A DNA stretch of 64,000 nt from Mauremys mutica (lineage: Eukaryota; Chordata; Testudines; Geoemydidae). The position numbers and the translations under genes are program-made. Under the pieces are notes generated by a model, which ran no database searches, was not told the DNA's origin, and saw only the letters and a program-made list of their open reading frames with translations. The DNA is taken from the NCBI RefSeq assembly GCF_020497125.1, contig NC_059094.1, positions 4,195,733 to 4,259,732 of the forward strand, read 5' to 3'. Shown here one piece after another: positions 11,040-23,474 of this stretch; within the stretch, counting starts at the first letter, position 1; each line of letters starts with the position of its first letter.

Positions 11040-11163
11040 TAGGGTGACCAGATAGCAAGTGTGAAAAATCAGAAGGCAGGGTGGGGAGTAATAGGAGCCC
11101 ATATAAAAAAAAACCCCAAATATCAGGACTATCACTATGAAATTGGGACATCTGGTCACCCTA
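11040..11163. mobile_element. hAT MITE (AGGGTGACCAGA type), copy 2
   Basis: TAGGGTGACCAGATAGC...CATCTGGTCACCCTA, same 122-124 bp family as 8210-8331. The flanking octamers (GGTGCAAA / GGCCCAGA) match only 5/8, so this copy is older or its TSD has decayed. Confidence 0.88.
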
Positions 11164-11319
11164 GGCCCAGACTGCCTCTATATATATCTATTGGCCCAGA
11201 CTGCACTTGTACACCAGGGTCTGCTAAGAGCCAAATCCTGCGGGGAGCTGCATCCATGTAACAGAAGCGCAGAAGAGTGACAGTTCTCATATCATATCTA
11301 TCACCTGGTATCTGGGCAC

Positions 11320-11372
11320 CTTCCAGTCCCTGCCCCAATAAGCTTCCAGTCTAATAGACAAGCCAGACAGAG
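11320..11372 (-). repeat. Weak L2/SINE tail relic
   Basis: CCCTGCCCCAATAAGCTTCCAGTCTAATAG... read on the minus strand resembles the ACTGTAAGCTTATTGGGGCAGGG tail shared by L2 and CORE-SINEs. It is short and weak. The rest of 11172-12252 shows nothing recognisable. Confidence 0.35.
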
Positions 11373-12260
11373 CGTGGGGGAAGGGGTAAAACATCCCAGC
11401 AGAGTGAATACTGTGATGGCAGTGAATGGCCTGCTAGTGGTTGAGGGGTGGTGGGGGTGTAGCGATAGGCTAAGGTAATGGGGGAGGAGGGGATCAGTCC
11501 AAAGACTAGGGAGGGGAGAAGGGCAGGGGGACAGGGCAGGCAGAAGAGGCAGGTGTGGAGTGAAGTGACGTGAAGGGGCAGGGAGCAGGAGGGCTGGAGC
11601 AAACAGCCAATCACACAGGGCAGAGAATGCCTGGTCAAAAGTGCATGAGTGTCCAGTCCCTGCTTTGGCTACTCCTGCAGCTGGAGTCTCTGGCTGCCTC
11701 CTCTCTTCTACCAACGGAGACTGACCCTGAGGTCAAAGTGGCCTGTAATTCTGGGTGCTGTAGGGGCCTGGTTGTCAGAGGTGCCCAACACCTGCAGCTC
11801 TGATTGACTTCAACAGAGGCTGTGGGGGCTCAGCATTGCTGAGAAATGACCCTGGTGCTTCAAGTTGAGTGCTAAAGTCACTGGCCACTTCTCAGTATGT
11901 TTGTCTATGGCCAGATCTGACCTAAGAGCTCAGCACTCAGAGCTGCGAGCTAGTGAGCCCGACGTGACGCCAAGCAGGGGGCAAGCGTCACCTGGTGGAA
12001 CTCCATGCTGGAGCATGCAGTGCTGTGCACGTCAGCCCCATGGCCTGAGAGGCCTTCCTTTGTAACATTCTGCCCCCTGGAATTATACATGGGCACCCTA
12101 GCCAATGACAGGAGCAGGCCCATGTGGGGGTCCCAGAACTTGGTAGGACTTCTGAAGGGTTTCTGAAGGCAACTGAGCTGTAGGAGACTCCCCAGGAACC
12201 GTCAGCAGCAGCTGCCCTGGCAGCCTCTCTCCAACTTGTAGCCTTTAGAAAGGTGAGACC

Positions 12261-12383
12261 TAGGGTGACCAGACAGCAAATGTGAAAAATTGGGACAGGG
12301 GTCGGGGGTAATAGGAGCCTATATAAGAAAAAGACCCCAAAATCAGAATTGTCCCTATAAAATCGGGACATCTGGTCACCCTA
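12261..12383. mobile_element. hAT MITE (AGGGTGACCAGA type), copy 3
   Basis: TAGGGTGACCAGACAGC...TCTGGTCACCCTA, 123 bp. It has a perfect 8-bp TSD, GTGAGACC, at 12253-12260 and 12384-12391. This is the clearest evidence that the family is hAT. The ends begin with T and end with A, as expected for TAGGG/CCCTA hAT termini. Confidence 0.95.
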
Positions 12384-13034
12384 GTGAGACCATTGCACTT
12401 TCTTTCAGTTCTGAACTACAACTGCCCCGATGTTATAGCTCCCTGGAAATCACACAGGGCCAGATCATGCCAGCCTTACTCATCCGAGCAGGCCCTTACG
12501 CAGGGAGTAGTCCTGTTGCTTTCAGCCCTGTAAGTGGCTTCCCTGCTGAGCACTCCCATCAGCCCCAGCTGAGCACTTACTCACATGCTTGTCTTTAAGC
12601 TCATGAGCCCTTGACGGGCAGGATGGCTGAAAGCTACGAGAGCTTGGTGAGCTCATTCCAATATTGCCAGCCCAAGTGTTCAAATATCCTGAGTCAGGCC
12701 CAAAATGTAAGGACATTGGCTTCAAAATCATAGGATTTTTTTTTAAATAATACATTTTGGGTTCTTGTTATTTGCCTTCTGCTTTCGGAATATTTACAGT
12801 GCATGTCTTCACGGTTTTCTTCACAGCCATGAGAAGTAGGAACTTCCTTTTTTAAAATAACAGCTGAGATTTTCACATAATCTCAGGCTTCCAGGAGCTG
12901 GGGCTTTAAGAAAAACACCAAATATGGCAAGACTCACAATAAAATTACAGGAGTTGGCAACACAGCAAATTTAGCCCATTTCCCTATTTAAGAATTGTCT
13001 GCAAATGGAACACACTTTTTATAAATTATTATTA

Positions 13035-13170
13035 TATATTTTACAGTAGCAACTAGAGGTCTCCAATGAGATCAGGGGCCCCATTGTGCTAGGCACTGCA
13101 CAGACACAGAATTATACCTTGTTTCAAAGAGCTGGCAATCTAACAGACAAGACAGACAAAGGGTCGGAGG
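13035..13170 (-). repeat. L2-like 3' tail relic, antisense
   Basis: GATCAGGGGCCCCATTGTGCTAGGCACTGCACAG...CAAAGAGCTGGCAATCTAACAGACAAG is the antisense form of the old L2-like tail. The flanking 12392-13034 and 13171-13612 show nothing else. Confidence 0.6.
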
Positions 13171-13620
13171 ACGACTATACCTTAGTCTGGCTGCAGCCTT
13201 TAGGTTGCTTGTGACCAGCTTGCTGACTGTGATAGTCACAATTCAATACCCCATCTGTGTGGCTGAGTTCTCATGGACATGTCAAGATTGTCTTGTATTT
13301 GCAAGGTTTTCTCCTTCTCTGAGCACTATTCTGAACAGAAAATCACAGTCACAAACTGTTCATGGAAAGTAAATAATAAAGGTCACAAATATCATGTCAA
13401 CATGAGGACAGCATACTCCAGTAAATATGGTACTTGCCAGGTCTAATAGATCCCATGGGATTCTGCAGAGGTTTGTAAGTTCATAAAAGACTTTCCTGGA
13501 CTTTCAGGTCTCAGCACAGAGTTTCAGTGTTGCAAGTTTTTGAGATTTTTTCACAGGTCTCATGATATTTGGTGTTCTTCTTAAAGCCCCAGCTCCTCAA
13601 GTCTGATGATTCGGTAAGAA

Positions 13621-13916
13621 CAGGGCCGGCTCCAGCTTTTTTGCCTCCCCAAGCAGCGAAGTGGAAAAAAAAAAAAGATAAAGCCAATCGGCAGCACTTC
13701 GGCGGCAGCTCAATCGCGCCGCTTCATTCTTCGGCGGCACTTCGGCGGCAGGTCCTTTGCTCTCTCTCTTCCTTTTTGGCGGCACTTCGGCGGCAGCTCA
13801 AAGAGGAAGAGAGGGACTGAGGGACCCACCACTGAATTGCCGCTGAAGACCCGGACATGCTGCCCCTTTCCATTGGCCACCCCGAGCACCTTCGCTGGTG
13901 CCTGGAGCCGGCCCTG
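13621..13916. mobile_element. hAT MITE (CAGGGCCGGC type), copy 2
   Basis: CAGGGCCGGCTCCAGC...GGTGCCTGGAGCCGGCCCTG, 296 bp. The 8-bp flanks GGTAAGAA / GCGAAGAA match 6/8. The interior repeats CTTCGGCGGCA. Non-autonomous; no transposase. Confidence 0.9.
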
Positions 13917-13924
13917 GCGAAGAA

Positions 13925-16900
13925 TCTCAGGTTCCATTGTTTTAAATTAATAAGTTTCTAGCCCTTATAGTTGTACAGAAAAGCTTGAAAACATGGCCCA
14001 AGCCTGCCCTGTAGGCTGAAAAACCAGAAGGCAAAGAAAAAGAACTCACATTTATTCTTATATTTTAAAATGTCGCGATTTTTAAACCAACCTCAGGATT
14101 TTGGGCCCAGCTCAGGATTTTTCAATGGCTGGGCTTGGCAATTCCATAGTTCTTTGCCAGTTCTATTCATGCACTGTCAATGTGAAATCTAGTCAATATC
14201 AAAGAAAAGAATTAAAAGCAGACTCAGATCCCACACCTGGCCTGGAGTCTCCTACCAGTTTTTGTGGTTTTACAATCACATGTTCTTGTTTTTGAAAACG
14301 TTTTTCTTTCCCTTGTTGCTGTGTGAAAAACCCACACAAGGAACAGTGGAAACTGACTAATTGAGTCTTTATACTTGGGACACAGGGTAAATGGTATTAT
14401 ACACAGAATGCCCTCAAATACAGAATGCAAAGAAACTGGAAAATAGACAGAAATGGTTTTCCTTCCTAATCTCTTGCAGCTCTTGTATTTCAGGCATTAT
14501 TACATTTAACAAAAACACATAAAACACATTCAGAAAGAAATGTGATTTTGAAGACGACAGTGTCCCTTTAAGCATTGTTTTGAAAATGCAACTATTAATC
14601 CTGTTTGCTGTGGTAAAAATCTCCTTGGAGATTCCTTAAATGCAGGAATGGTCAGATTGCCTGGATAGAGAGTGACATTCACTCGTGGTGTTTGCAGTGG
14701 GTTTGTTATAGATTTTAAAACAGAGGTTTTTTTAAAGATCTGGGTGAATAATCAAAAACAACTTCCTGAAAGCATTCATTGGAATCTTTAAATGGATGAG
14801 TTTAACTCTCCTGAGTTCACTTCCCAGGAATACTGCAACAATGCAGTTTACTGGCACAGATGTTTGCTGTAAGCGAGTTTCAGCATCCTTGCTGGAAGCG
14901 CATTGGCATCCATCCAGCGACGGACTGTAGCACGTAGTTCATCTGACTAATCAGGACTGAGGAGTACAGTGTAAATATAGAATATCTGTGATCAATAAAT
15001 AAAAAATAAATAATAATAAATGTGAAGGATGAATTAATCAGAGGACGTGAGAAGTGCTGAGCATCACACTTGCATGAATGAATGATCTACAACCATGGCT
15101 GCATCGGGCTACACCACTGTGTTGTCCCGTCTGCACACGCAATAAAACGTGTTGGACCGTGGTAGACACAGGGTTGGGCACACAGTTAGACTGTGGCACC
15201 CGTTCTCCCTTGTCCTACCGTGTAAGTTGCTACAGAATCAGAGTGGCAACTCTTTACACTCACTTTTATCTATTCTAATGACATAAGGGACCACTGTGTT
15301 CATCTAGTCTCAGCTTCGTACTGGGGCAAATGGCTAGACAATGTGCCCATTAAGAGTGTGACCAGGGCACAAAGAAACCCTTCCCTTGTCTGGCTTTCCC
15401 AGCCCCTCACAGTGCAGAGCTCCTACGAGTGTTTCTATCGCATCTCAGTTGTTGCTGACATGCTGCTCAGGAGCTGTTCTGGATGCATCACCTTGGGGGA
15501 GGCTGTGCAGGAAAGGCTACAGCTCCAGTCCACTGAGCTCCATGCAGGGGAGTTAGCAAATTCACCCCAGTGCAGACAGGCACAGGAGGTTTGTGCACCC
15601 TGGCTGCAGACGAGGCTGCCTCTCAACTCGGGCAGGGGTGGTGCAGGGAGGGTACTGGAGTACGGATGGCATATGATCTGGGCCAGCATGGATCCCGTTG
15701 GGGAGCATAAGTATTTTGGAGATGGCCACAGCCCACACACTACAGTAACAGCTATGTAGGGCTGGGGGAGGATTCGATCTTCCATGCAGCACCCTCTGGC
15801 CCACGCCCATTTACCCAACCTCTGCAGGGGGCAGCTTTGAATCCTGGGCAATAGCAGGGATCTTGGGAGCTATTTACACCCTTGGCAGTGACTCCTGTGC
15901 TGCAGGTTATAACACGATTCCTCCCCCCGCCTCCCGTAAATCTGTTGGGACTTCCTCACAAAGCGCTGGAGCTAAACCAAGCCCATGCCTCCTCTGGCCC
16001 AGAAAGGCCAAGCCATGCTGAAGGGGATGCAGACCATTGCTGTCCCTTTCCCGCTCCCTAGGCTTCGGCGTGCATGCTCTGCAAGGAGATGTGGGATGTG
16101 AGAGGAGCCGTGTGCGTGGCGGCGCCCCAAGCGCTTTCTCGTGCTGCTGCCTGGCTGGGCAAAAGTGGCCTCTCTTGCTGTCAGCTTTTATTAAGCACGT
16201 GCACCCTGGTGCAATTTCACACTCCTTCGCCCTGTCGTTATTACAGACATTATCACTCCCCCTCTCAGCTCCAGCTTTTTTCACACTCCTTTGCACAACT
16301 AGTTTCTTATCTTATAAGCATCAGGGTGTGGAGGTGTAAGCATGAAATGAGCCCCTGCAGCCCCCGTTCCTTGTTAGCCAGGGGAGAGCTGGTCTGAGCT
16401 GAGCATGGGTACAGAGCTTCTATCAGTGACTTCTGTACACCTGCACTTCACTGCAGGGGAAAGAGACTATTACGGCAACGGTGCAGTAAAGTTAGCAGCT
16501 CTCTGCCCTTGTGATAGGGATGCCCCAGATTTGCCCTGCTCAAAGGCCACATCGAATTCCCACTAACTGGAGCAGGCTGCAGCCACCTTATATTACACAG
16601 TAGGATTTGTGCAGCTCACAGGCCCCAGCTGCAGCAGTCCCAGCACACTGCGCCATGCTCCATCTCGTTCCCAGAAGCCAGGCTCTTTGGATGGAGTGGG
16701 GGGGAGTGCATGCTGGAGTCCGTACTTTCCTCAGGGGGCACCTCCATCCATAGGCTGCCTTGCAGAACTCCCTTGTCAGCCCTGACTCCTGGGACATCTG
16801 CATTCTGGCAGGGGAGGCAGGAGTTCACCTCTGATCACTGGTTATAAAGGCTCAGGGTGCAGCTCCAGGACTTTGGTACCTCAGAGCTCCCAAGCAGAGC

Positions 16901-18020
16901 ACTGCCCTCCCCGATCGGATGTTCTTGGGACTGCCTTTTTCTCTAGCTGACAGAAGCACAAGCACTGCAGCTGGCCAGGGTTACACAATGCTTTACATAA
17001 GTAGCATGCACCCGGCCATATGATTCCACTGGAGGAAGGAGTCAGCCAGGCATTTGAATACCTGTATACATAATTTCTTTCATAATCATCTTGAAAGTGT
17101 GTCCTTCCTAAGTGCAATGAGTGAGCCAATCAGAACAGAAGGGAGCAGGCTTACATTGCTGGCTGCAGTGAAAGCTTTGGATCAGTTTTCAAGTTGTAGG
17201 TTTTTCTTGTTCCCTTTCATCAGATCACACAATCTACCAATGTGACCTTGAAGGAAGCCTGGGGAAAAACACTGAATAATTGATGTGGCTCAGAAGTTCC
17301 TAAATGCAAACAGTCTGGCTGTATCACTGTCCTTTGTCAGCTCCCACACTTGATTGACATACGGGTCAATAGGGAGAGGAGATAGTTAGGGAACTTGGGG
17401 GAATACGAACACCCCCTCCTCCACGCTAAACTCTTCTGCAAATTCAGCAAAATTCCTCTGCAGGAGAGAATTGCCTGGGAAATCCCACCAGAGCTTCATA
17501 TGAATTAACTCAATGTTACCTTGCAACAAAGCAGCCGGAGCATGGCTTTGCATGGAGGGGCACATGTTATGCTGGCAGTGAGGAGGATTAGGTTACGTTA
17601 GGCAGTGATCTACTCCACATAACATTAAAGGGAGCAGCAGAACCCTGGAAGAGATGATCCTTTGTTCTTGGTTTCTGTGGAGTTTCAGTGCCTGGCACTT
17701 CTTTTGGAAACTGCATAATAAATCCCAGTCAATCCCCCAGACAGTTTGGTTCTTTTATAAACACAGTGGGGCTGATTCCCCTGTCCCTTCCACTGGGGTA
17801 AATAAATCAGGAATGACTCCATCAAAATCAAATGAGTTGCACTAGTGTGAAAAAGGTTTAGGTGCCTGAGGATCAGGCCCATTATAGCTGTAGCACATAG
17901 TGACACCTGGAGCCTGTTTGCCTAAGCGTTTCCATTGTAATTGTCCTTTTCCAGGTGCTCAAAACTTCTGGCCTGAAAAGACTAAGTGCCCCATTGTGAG
18001 CACAATGCATGCCTCCCACT
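13925..18020. other. Mostly unique sequence
   Basis: No coding exon or intact repeat is recognised in these 4 kb. An (AATAA)-rich run lies at 14995-15022. A short CR1-tail-like phrase (ATAAGGGACCACTGTGTTCATCTAG) lies near 15282-15310. Open frames here are short and unlike known proteins. Confidence 0.45.
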
Positions 18021-18024
18021 CCAG

Positions 18025-18115
18025 ATTCATTTCTCTCATGAGAGCAATCAGAATTTGAACCCACATCCCTGTGAGTAAGGGCAGTAAAGCAACTCACTGC
18101 ACCATGCTCTCCCCT
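18025..18115 (-). repeat. tRNA-derived SINE-like unit, antisense
   Basis: The minus strand reads GCATGGTGCAGTGAGTTGCT (box A-like), a spacer, then GGGTTCAAATTC (box B). This is the head of a tRNA-derived SINE. The cloverleaf is decayed and I do not propose a functional tRNA. Confidence 0.5.
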
Positions 18116-20960
18116 GGGTGAAATCCAATGACATGTTCACTGGGGAGTGCTGAGCAGGTCTCAGCTGAGGGGCACGTCTTCAAGCTAACCTGCAAGGATC
18201 CGTGCTCAGCTTGTCTCACTTCTGATCCAAAAGACCACTGAGGTCAAAGGGGCTCTATCCATTGACTCCCCTGGGTGCTGGGGAAGGCCCACTGTAACTG
18301 GGTCAGGAGGTACCGGAGCAGTAGACTAGACACGAGTCAGTCACACATCTCCACCAGTCGAGTAACAGTGAGGCAGTCAGAAGAGACTGCAGACCAGGGA
18401 ACCATTGCAGAAAATGCCAGTGATTATGATTAAATGAAGCTGTTTGCCTTTTGCTGTGGAGCAAGAAGTGCGGTGTGTGTTTTGCTGAGGCAGCAGAAAT
18501 GGTTGTGAACACTGAATGAGCAGCTAATGAAAAGCATTTCAAGCAGAAAGTGGTGCTGATGAAGATTACAAGTCTGTCTGGGCCAAGGAGAATGAGGTGG
18601 AAGGGCCTGATTCTCCTCTCTCTTATTCCTGATTGGCATTGGCCTCAAGTGGCATTGCTCGTGATGTCACTAGTGCGAGACGGGATTGAACCTGTGCACT
18701 TTGAGCTGTGCTGGCTGGGCCAGAGGCTGTTACCAAACAACCCATTGCAAAACAAACTCTCTTCTCAGCAACTCGTTAGACTCATGGAAACAGAATGAAA
18801 TTAAATTGGCAGCAGCCGTTTGTGCCAAAGCCAAGCCCAAGGGAGCAGAGGCAGATGGGAAAAACTTCTGATTACTTGGATTCTTCCCGAGAACTGGACT
18901 CATAGGGCTGAGAATGATGCTGAATCACACCAGGAACTTAACTATAACCAGAGGCCCATGCAGTGGCAGGTGGCGGCTTAAAGGGTTTGTGTGTCACCCA
19001 GGAATGGCCAAGCTGACCCCTTAGTGAATCAGATCCTGCATTTAGGTGGCTGAAGTGTGGTATGGCAGAGCACTAGCACAGTCTACCAGTGCTCAGTAGA
19101 AATATTAACCCTTCCTGAGTGGAAGTCACAGCAGCCAGAGGATGGACCCTGCCGACTAGTGAGAAATGCAGACTCATGTACACTGATTGCAGGACAGATG
19201 AGCCAGTCATTCACCGTTCACTTTTGGCAAGGACACGACTATTAGACGGTCATTTACAAGCATGAAACATACAGGTACCACTAGAGTCTGCATGTTCTCA
19301 ATGCAATCACACATGCCTGCGCACTGCAGAGATGTGATAGCTCCCACAGGGAGAGTCTGACTGGTACATCCACAGCCCAACAAGCTCCCAGATTGGTGGG
19401 TAGTAGCATTGGTTAGCAATGAGCAAGCCTGCCTTTTGGAACACTTCCTCTGGGGTGCCACCACCAGCAGCCCACAACTCCAGGCATGTCCCAAGCCTGC
19501 TTGTCCAAGGTCATTAGAGTTACCAGCATCTGCAGTACTGGAAGCTGACTCTGATGCTGACTAAATAGTCATGGAAGGTGCTGCCAAAGACCTGGAGTGG
19601 GAGCAGGTGCAGCACACTTCCTAGTCTTAAACTGCACTTCTGAAGGGAATGGGAGTTCAGGGGCCAGCACTGATGAAGCAGTTGGAGTTGAAGGCAAGGC
19701 CATTTGTAAAACTGACTCATGATAAGGCCCCAGGCCCCTGGAGAGACCTCTCCTCACTGGGGAAGAGGCAATGCCACCTTCTCAGCTGAAATCTCCTCTG
19801 GCTGATGTGAACTTGGGGCACATCCCAGGTAGTGTACAAAATAAGCTGGCAGCCCTTCCCCAACACAGGCCTCCAGGCAAAAAACTGTAACACAGTCTTC
19901 CTGGGGGTTCCAGGATCTCCTGTCAAGCATCAGCAAGACCCACTAAGTGTTCTGGGCATTATCCCACTTCTCTCTGCCTGACATCCCCAGTACCACTGCT
20001 CCAGCTCCCTAGACCCCTGCCTTCATTATACTGGTGACATGACCTGTCCCTTTCTTCTCTTAACCTCCTGCTGGAGCTGCAGTTGCATCACATCAGCAGA
20101 GGCGAGATGCTACTGCCATCACCAGCAGTTTCCTTCATTGGCTTCTCTTTTCTTCCTCAGGCCTCAGGATGTGGAGGACATGGTCCCGCCTTTGTCACGA
20201 ATGGCACCTGGATTCCCATTTGCAGCTGGGATCATTAATAAGATGGAGATGTTGACATGAAGAATCCAGAAGCAGCAGCAGGAGGTGGAGCAAGTGGCTG
20301 TTGGACAGATCTACCTATCTGCCTTGTTCACTAGCTCCAAGTCAAGTGGAGTGGGTTTCACTGGAACACTTGGTCCCAAATCAGAGTTCACACAATCTGG
20401 GCCAATGCTATTTGCATCAAAAAACAACCAAGCTTCCACTCATCCCACAGGCTTCCACAGAGTGATTCTAAGCTAAGGCCAATTAGGTGTTAGAGTTGCA
20501 CCTGCCATAGACTGGTTGTCTCTCCACAAGGGGCTGCTGATGAGATGAGACTGCCCTGAGCTTCTGACTCTCTCTGTGGGGCATTCCTCCTTCAGGTTTC
20601 TCTCTGGCCTTCAAAGGATCATCGCTTGGTATCACATGTTTGTGCTGCTCAGGGACCAGGGACCAGGCTTGGAGTTTGGGTTTGGTTCAGGTAAGCATTT
20701 TGCTGAATGACTGGAACTCTGGGTGAAGAAGCACAAGCTAAGGAAACCTCCATAGCCCTTCTCCCACAACAGGCTCCAGCTCCCCTCCTGCTGTGACCTC
20801 TTCTCCCTTGTCTGGGGGTGATCAGGTCACTGCTTCCCATCTAGCAGCCTCTGGTGCCAGCCAGAAGGCCCTCTGCCTCCAACACCCATTTTGGGCAACT
20901 CTCTGGTCTGCTCCCCTCTTGTTACTGTTGTAATTCATAAAAACATGTCTCCGAGGGTGG
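18116..20960. other. No recognisable feature
   Basis: Probably unique intergenic or intronic sequence. Frames are short and no repeat family is recognised. Confidence 0.4.
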
Positions 20961-20964
20961 TGGT

Positions 20965-21085
20965 AGGGACCAGCCCCTGATGTGCTCACTGCTGCACAAA
21001 CACAAAGTAGCAGAGTCCCTGCCCTGAGAGCTTACACCCTACATAGGTAAGACAGAGACAGGGAAGGCAAGAGGGACAGGACATC
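20965..21085 (-). repeat. L2-like tail relic, antisense
   Basis: GCACAAACACAAAGTAGCAGAGTCCCTGCCCTGAGAGCTTACACCCTA... is the antisense of the conserved L2/SINE 3' tail. Old and partial. Confidence 0.5.
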
Positions 21086-21639
21086 TGGGAACTTTCTGGG
21101 GGCTGGTAGTAGGTTTCTTCCCCAACATTCACCATCTGCAAGTGGCTGCCTCCCCTGCTCCCCTTTGGAGCATGTGGGGGTGCCAGGTGTAACCAGGTAG
21201 TCCCATAGAGACATTGCCAAAAAGCCTTCATAATGGGACTTAAACTCTTCCAGATGGTGCTGGCTGTGGCCAGAAACATATCCGAGTCACTCAGAATGTG
21301 GTGACAGGGCAGTGGGGGTGGTTCCAGTGTCATTCTAAGAATGGGGAAAGGTTTAGGCAGCTCTTGTGTGTTCCTACCTGTGTTGGGTGCTGGGGTGCAG
21401 AGCTGGAATCCTGTAGGGTCCCTCTGGCTGTGAGTCTCATCTATGCCCAAAGTTAGTTAGCTTCAAAGCAAGGCAGCTCCCCATCCCTTCCCCTCAGCTC
21501 AGCCCTAGTGTGTGCATGCTCCCACCTGTGCCAGCTGGACCTGCAAGGTGGGAGGAAGGTCAGGGTTGAGAGCAGGATCTCACTTGACCTTATATGATAC
21601 AGTTCAATATCTGGGCTGGCACACGTGGAAGCTTCCTGT

Positions 21640-21865
21640 GAAGGAAGCAGAGGGTGTCACCATGGTTTAAGATACTGGCCTGGGTTCAGTTCCCTGCTCC
21701 TGCACATCTGTCCTATCTGACCTTAGCACAAGTCACCTCATCTCTGGCCTCAGGTCCCCATCTGTAAAGTGGGGCTCATCGCACTGCCCTCCCCCTCCCC
21801 CAGGACAGTTGTGAGGAAGAATACATACGTTAGAGATTGCAAGACACCCAGATGCTCTGGTAATG
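21640..21865 (+). repeat. MIR/CORE-SINE relic
   Basis: It has a tRNA-like head with box B GGGTTCAGTTCC, then the CORE phrase CTGACCTTAGCACAAGTCAC and CCCCATCTGTAAAGTGGGGC, and GTTGTGAGGA. This order is diagnostic of MIR-type CORE-SINEs. Confidence 0.8.
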
Positions 21866-23466
21866 GGAGGTCATGCAGGTGGCCAGGCATCAGAGATACC
21901 AGAGCATCCCATCTCATGCCCCAGAGGATCCCCTTGGTACCGAGGGACCAATACTCACCTTGTGCTAACCAATGGGACCTGAATTTGGGCAAAGCAATTT
22001 GCAAATGAGATAATTTAGCCGTGAAATGGGTTTGAAAACACAATACATTTCCTGAGAAAATTCAGTTGTGAATCAGCATCTGGTCTCAGGACATACAGTC
22101 TCCAACCAAATCTTCTAGCTGTGGTATTTATAAACTGCCTGCCTATCTGGTGACTATCCATGTGTCATGTGTGGGGGGAGAGGTGGGATTCCCCAGGAAA
22201 GGTCATCTCCACTGCTGAGTCTGGTTTTCAGGGTGGTGCCTGGCACTTACCTCATTCCCCATCTGAGAACTTCCCTCAGGATTTTCCAGGGAGCCAGTCA
22301 CTCAGCTGGGATTAGAACCCAGGACCCTACTACCCAGTCTCGATCATTATTGTTATTTTATGTATTCCAGTTGGCAGGGTCCCCTTCCCTACTCCTAGTG
22401 GGAGAGCCCTGATCACTGCTCTCCATCTGGTCTCTCCCCAAAAGAGAGCATGCCCTGTGCTGAAATCCCCTCCTGAGCTGTGATTTACCTACATCGGAAA
22501 ATAGCAGCAAGAAGGAATTACCTTACTATCCCTCCCTGTCCCACCTTCCTCACCCCCATGGAATTTCTGCAGCGGAAGTGAGGAAGGCAGTACCTCATTT
22601 TTTGGGTCTGGGCTGTTTCTGTGAGACTGTGCTATCTATCCAACTACACTCACATCTAACAAGAGGGATGCAGAGGTGGAACCAAGTACAAGTATTATGC
22701 AGGGAGGAAAGACCCATGCATTATTTATCCACAGGCTGCAAGGAACTTTATAATACAATCTTCATGCTTTTCCACAATGTAGCTGCGTGTCTCTTCCAGG
22801 CAGGGCATTACGAAATCATATGCGTGTATAAACTTGTTTAGAGAGGTTATTCCCCACCTTTCCTCTTCCCACTCCCTGCAGGGCAAGAGATATAACTCAG
22901 CCTTGACAGCTAATTCCCATTGCAAACCCCAGTGCATTGTTCAGGTTTTGCTGAAGGTGGGCAAAATGCCTTTGCTGCCCCATGCTGGCGGGGATCCACT
23001 CATCGTAATGGCTCGGCTCAGCTACAAGCCCCTTAAGTATCCCTGGCAAACAAGAGCAGGCATGACTGCTTACCCTGGGAGTCAGAGATACTAACCTCAA
23101 GTCCTGGCTTACAAAGCACATCTAATGGATGGGATAATAAATTCCTAGGGCTACTTGCATTTCAGTCATGAAAGATACAGAAAGCCAAATCAAAGCCAGA
23201 TCCCCTCTCATCTGCTGGATGGTCAGGGCAGTTCAAAACCTAACAGACCTTTCTGGAAATTGCACCTTTGTCTCCCTAATAAGACAACAGGTTAAATTGA
23301 CCCAGTAGAGAGGGTCACAGCTAATAGCAGTTGCCTGCAGCTGTCCAGACCCATCCCACATGCCCATTAGGGTTTCAAGAGAACGTCTACTGGAGGGGAG
23401 TTTTCTGCAAGAACAATGGTTGCCGGGATTCTTTTCATTCGTCCACCACTAGGTGGGAGTGCCAGA
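21866..23466. other. No recognisable feature
   Basis: Apparently unique sequence. A weak MIR-like phrase (GGGATTAGAACCCAGGACC) occurs near 22310. No exon or complete repeat is recognised. Confidence 0.4.
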
Positions 23467-23474
23467 TGCAAGAG

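Noticed and set aside
15343..15851. 138-codon frames on both strands as a host exon
   Set aside because: Overlapping frames on both strands, no domain, no clear splice sites and no codon-use signal visible.
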